IMG/VR virus record: IMGVR_UViG_3300027996_000138 | Location: 1 to 26,877 of that record | Reading direction: 5' to 3' (one strand) | Source: a virus | DNA: 26,877 nucleotides | Shown: positions 25,272 through 26,877 of the stretch, piece after piece | Layout of the letters: each line of letters begins with the position of its first letter | Position numbering within the stretch: the first letter of the stretch is position 1 | Translations under genes and position numbers: made by a program | The notes under the pieces: generated by a model | Told to the model about the DNA's origin: nothing | What the model saw: the letters and a program-made list of their open reading frames with translations, nothing else | Databases searched by the model: none

Positions 25272-25951
25272 TCTAATCCTTTGACAAATGGATGTTCTGG
25301 TCCAAAATAGTCGCTTACAAATTTATCTCTGTTTACAAATCTCAATAGTGGATGTTTTAAGTCCTCTAACTGTAACCATTTAAGCATTTTAGCAGATTTA
25401 TTATCAGAAGTCAAGGTTAAAAGTGTATTTATATAAAAAATAATTGTACGCAATATTCCGGGCTTTTTTCCATAATATTTCATTATATAGTACTGATCTT
25501 CTGGCGGCAAATAAAATGCTAAAGGATAAGCCTCTGTTAAGCTATTTTGCCACATATAATTCCTATGCTCTTTACGAATCTTATATAGGATCTTAGCTGC
25601 TCTATAAGCTGATTTTAACGTCAACTTTTCCGCCTTAAAGTTTGGAAGGTTACAAAAGTTCCAATGATTAAAGTTAAGGTCCGATTGAGTTAATAATCCT
25701 AGTGAAGCCATTCCAATCACTTCATCTTTAGAAAGAGGAGGAGTTAACTGACCCGGAGATCTATCTATTCTTAAAGGAGAATAACTTCTGACACACTCGT
25801 TAAAGCATCCTAATGTAATCTCAAAGCTTCTAGTTTCAGGTGCTAGGTACTTAGAATAGGCAGTATAAATCCACCCATTATTAGAACTTGGATCTACTCC
25901 GTTTCCGGGTTTATCATGCCACCTTGTATATTTATCCTGATATTTATTCAT
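25268..25951 (-). CDS. Hypothetical phage protein, 227 residues
   Basis: The start chosen is ATG at 25951 (MNKYQDKYTRWHDKPGNG), which overlaps the upstream stop by eight bases and has GGAG seven bases before; an upstream ATG at 25987 would add 12 residues deeper in the previous gene. Conserved-looking features: DPSSNNGWIYTAYSKYLAP, a cluster of aromatic and Arg residues, SPPLSK-type segment PPLSKDEVIGMASLGLL, then NFNHWNFCNLPNFK, a basic helix (KSAYRAAKILYKIRKEHRNY) and a hydrophobic stretch GILRTIIFYINTLLTL. No signal peptide. The GW-Y and DE-IG-ASLG boxes recur in unnamed phage proteins. No function assigned. Confidence 0.55.
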   Translation of the reverse strand: MNKYQDKYTRWHDKPGNGVDPSSNNGWIYTAYSKYLAPETRSFEITLGCFNECVRSYSPLRIDRSPGQLTPPLSKDEVIGMASLGLLTQSDLNFNHWNFCNLPNFKAEKLTLKSAYRAAKILYKIRKEHRNYMWQNSLTEAYPLAFYLPPEDQYYIMKYYGKKPGILRTIIFYINTLLTLTSDNKSAKMLKWLQLEDLKHPLLRFVNRDKFVSDYFGPEHPFVKGLE

Positions 25952-26153
25952 CTTCTTTCTCCCATTTACAGTATTTAATAGCCTCATTATTAACTCTCAA
26001 TCCTCTATTATTAAAAGGAGCTAACATTCCTGCCTCTACAGCTAGGTACACAAGATAATCTCCATAGCTATCAAATCTTTTATATACATTAGGATCATGT
26101 CCCCATGCACCATAGGACAGGTCAAAAATACTTACCATATCACTTCTCTTCAT
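25944..26153 (-). CDS. Small hypothetical protein
   Basis: 69 residues; excellent ribosome site AAGGAGAG with ATG five bases on. No membrane segment; aromatic-rich with IFDLSYGAWGHDPNVYKRFD, then YGDYLVYLAVEAGMLAPFNN and an acidic end (KWEKEDE). It overlaps the next gene by eight bases, so the two are probably co-translated and may act together. No family recognised. Coding status rests on the ribosome site, overlap and absence of other frames. Confidence 0.5.
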   Translation of the reverse strand: MKRSDMVSIFDLSYGAWGHDPNVYKRFDSYGDYLVYLAVEAGMLAPFNNRGLRVNNEAIKYCKWEKEDE

Positions 26154-26164
26154 ATACTCTCCTT

Positions 26165-26335
26165 TTATAAATTAAATAATTGCCTTAAAAAGGGTCTTAT
26201 AAGCTCTTTTATCGGGTCGAAATCTACAAATACTATAGAAATTGAAGAGAGTAGCATTATAAGAGTACTTCCTAAAATTACACCTACAATAGATATTATA
26301 AAAAAACTCCCAACTTTATCTAGAAACTTACTCAC
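26165..26335 (-). CDS. Small single-span membrane protein
   Basis: The start is taken as GTG at 26335, with GAGG seven bases upstream; a TTG at 26350 would add five residues but has no better site. 56 residues: short N-terminal cap (SKFLDKVGS), one long hydrophobic segment FFIISIVGVILGSTLIMLL with SSISIVF (about 11-36), then an amphipathic basic end IKELIRPFLRQLFNL. The GTG overlaps, by one base as TAGTG, the end of an open stretch following the RNR stop. Possible roles include a host-envelope modifier; nothing specific can be assigned. Confidence 0.5.
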   Translation of the reverse strand: MSKFLDKVGSFFIISIVGVILGSTLIMLLSSISIVFVDFDPIKELIRPFLRQLFNL

Positions 26336-26418
26336 TATATTACCTCGCAACTTGAGCCGCTACATGCAACTTCTCCGCCTAAATCTGTTGTATCTTCTAC
26401 TTCTAAAACTTCTAATTA
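26335..26418 (-). pseudogene. Possible cryptic or relic second C-terminal tail of the RNR gene
   Basis: After the RNR stop TAG (26419-26421) comes TAA (26416-26418), then 26 sense codons in the same frame, ending at TAG 26335-26337. This segment is acidic (LEVLEVEDTTDLGG) and ends with ACSGSSCEVI, so it carries two Cys like an RNR redox tail. No ATG, GTG or TTG lies in it, so it cannot be translated as an independent gene by usual rules. Its stop overlaps the next gene's GTG by one base, the coupling pattern used elsewhere in this genome. Chance remains possible. Confidence 0.35.
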
Positions 26419-26877
26419 CTAACCTTCACAACTTGCACAATCCTCTAAATCATTTGAGGTTTTAATTCCACTCGTACTTCTACAGTAGTATAAAGTTTTA
26501 ACTCCCAATTCCCATGCTGCAATATGAACCTTATTAAAATACAATGGATCTACATCGAAAGGAAAAAATAGATTTAAACTTTGAGCTTGGCATATATATT
26601 TTTGCCTTTGTGCCGCTTGTTGAACTATTACCATCTGATTTATTTCATAAGCTGTTTTAAACACGTTCTTCTCATCATCAGTTAGAAAATCTAAATGAAT
26701 AACGCTTCCTGAGTTTTTTATGATACTCTTCCATACCTCGTCATTATCCTGACCTTTTTGTTCTAGTAATACTTTAAGATGTTTATTTCTACGTTGAAAT
26801 GTCCCTTTAGCGGTGATATCATTATATGCATTAGAGACAAAAGCTTCGATACTTGGACCTATATCACCACATATAAT
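26419..26877 (-). CDS. nrdA: Class I ribonucleotide reductase large (alpha) subunit, C-terminal part; 5' end outside window
   Basis: The reading frame is open to the right window edge; 152 codons are present, upstream of a GTG (26664) that is not the true start. Recognisable RNR-alpha sequence: VSNAYNDITAKGTFQRRNKH, then KGQDNDEVWKSII, GSVIHLDFLTDDEKNVFKTA, AQRQKYICQAQSLNLFFP and VHIAAWELGVKTLYYCRSTS. The tail ends CASCEG, a C-x-x-C pair expected to pass electrons from thioredoxin or glutaredoxin to the active site. The canonical LYYLRS reads LYYCRS here; the two Tyr of the YY pair are kept. Role: makes deoxynucleotides for phage replication. The matching beta subunit is not in the window. 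It heads (in view) the minus-strand operon. Confidence 0.9.
   Translation of the reverse strand: MICGDIGPSIEAFVSNAYNDITAKGTFQRRNKHLKVLLEQKGQDNDEVWKSIIKNSGSVIHLDFLTDDEKNVFKTAYEINQMVIVQQAAQRQKYICQAQSLNLFFPFDVDPLYFNKVHIAAWELGVKTLYYCRSTSGIKTSNDLEDCASCEG

Noticed and set aside
26097-26465. 122-codon plus-strand open frame opposite the RNR end
   Set aside because: Composition is Leu/Asn/Ile runs typical of reversed A/T-rich coding sequence; it crosses three well-supported minus-strand genes.
1-26877. CRISPR arrays, tRNA genes, insertion sequences, integrase or attachment sites
   Set aside because: Gaps are all under 90 bp, none folds as a tRNA by eye, no regularly spaced repeats and no transposase or integrase motifs were seen.

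Overview
The window reads as part of an AT-rich genome of a tailed bacteriophage with a short, podovirus-like tail. The evidence is a head-tail adaptor candidate followed by a large beta-propeller nozzle/hub protein of the P22 gp10 / T7 gp12 kind, several fibre genes with modular trimeric-fibre sequence, a run of long Gln/Ala/Gly-rich internal (ejection) proteins, and one of these carrying a lytic transglycosylase domain. No tail-tube, sheath or long tape-measure gene is seen. Host and phage genus cannot be named from the sequence. Shine-Dalgarno sites are good and one sigma70-type promoter is near consensus, which fits a proteobacterial-like host; many fibre motifs look like those of aquatic phages. 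Terminase, portal, major capsid protein and RNA polymerase are not in the window.

Layout. (1) 1-2054, plus strand: 3' end of a fibre gene, a tail-fibre assembly chaperone-like gene, a small membrane-associated protein and a small beta-sandwich protein. (2) 2067-8484, plus: four fibre or receptor-binding genes and a helical hypothetical protein. A strong sigma70-like promoter lies at 3845-3873, almost on top of the second fibre gene's start codon. (3) 8568-14854, plus: a probable internal/structural protein, a small charged protein, the adaptor, a 1302-residue nozzle and an accessory protein. (4) 14944-22652, plus: ejection proteins with a small GNAT-fold gene among them, ending in the transglycosylase-bearing protein, followed by a coiled-coil plus membrane-anchor protein (22661-23002). 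(5) 23003-26877, minus strand: a tightly packed operon converging on the structural block. It holds the C-terminal part of a class I ribonucleotide reductase large subunit, several small unknown genes, an apparently exported ClpP-like serine protease and a P-loop-like protein.

The genes are very dense. The longest non-coding gap is 89 bp (14855-14943), so no stretch over 300 bp lacks a gene. Starts are often fused to the previous stop as TAATG (6629, 8008, 10542, 14450, 19085) or ATGA (23939, 25271). Two of the three longest gaps, 9258-9310 and 14855-14943, carry an identical 17-bp motif that is the best candidate for a phage-specific late promoter.

Most notable points: the shared 17-bp motif; the RNR stop codons followed, in frame, by a second cysteine-bearing tail whose own stop overlaps the next gene's start; a ClpP-like protease with a signal peptide; the expanded nozzle with two related inserts; and the fibre genes that share anchors, shaft modules and head domains.
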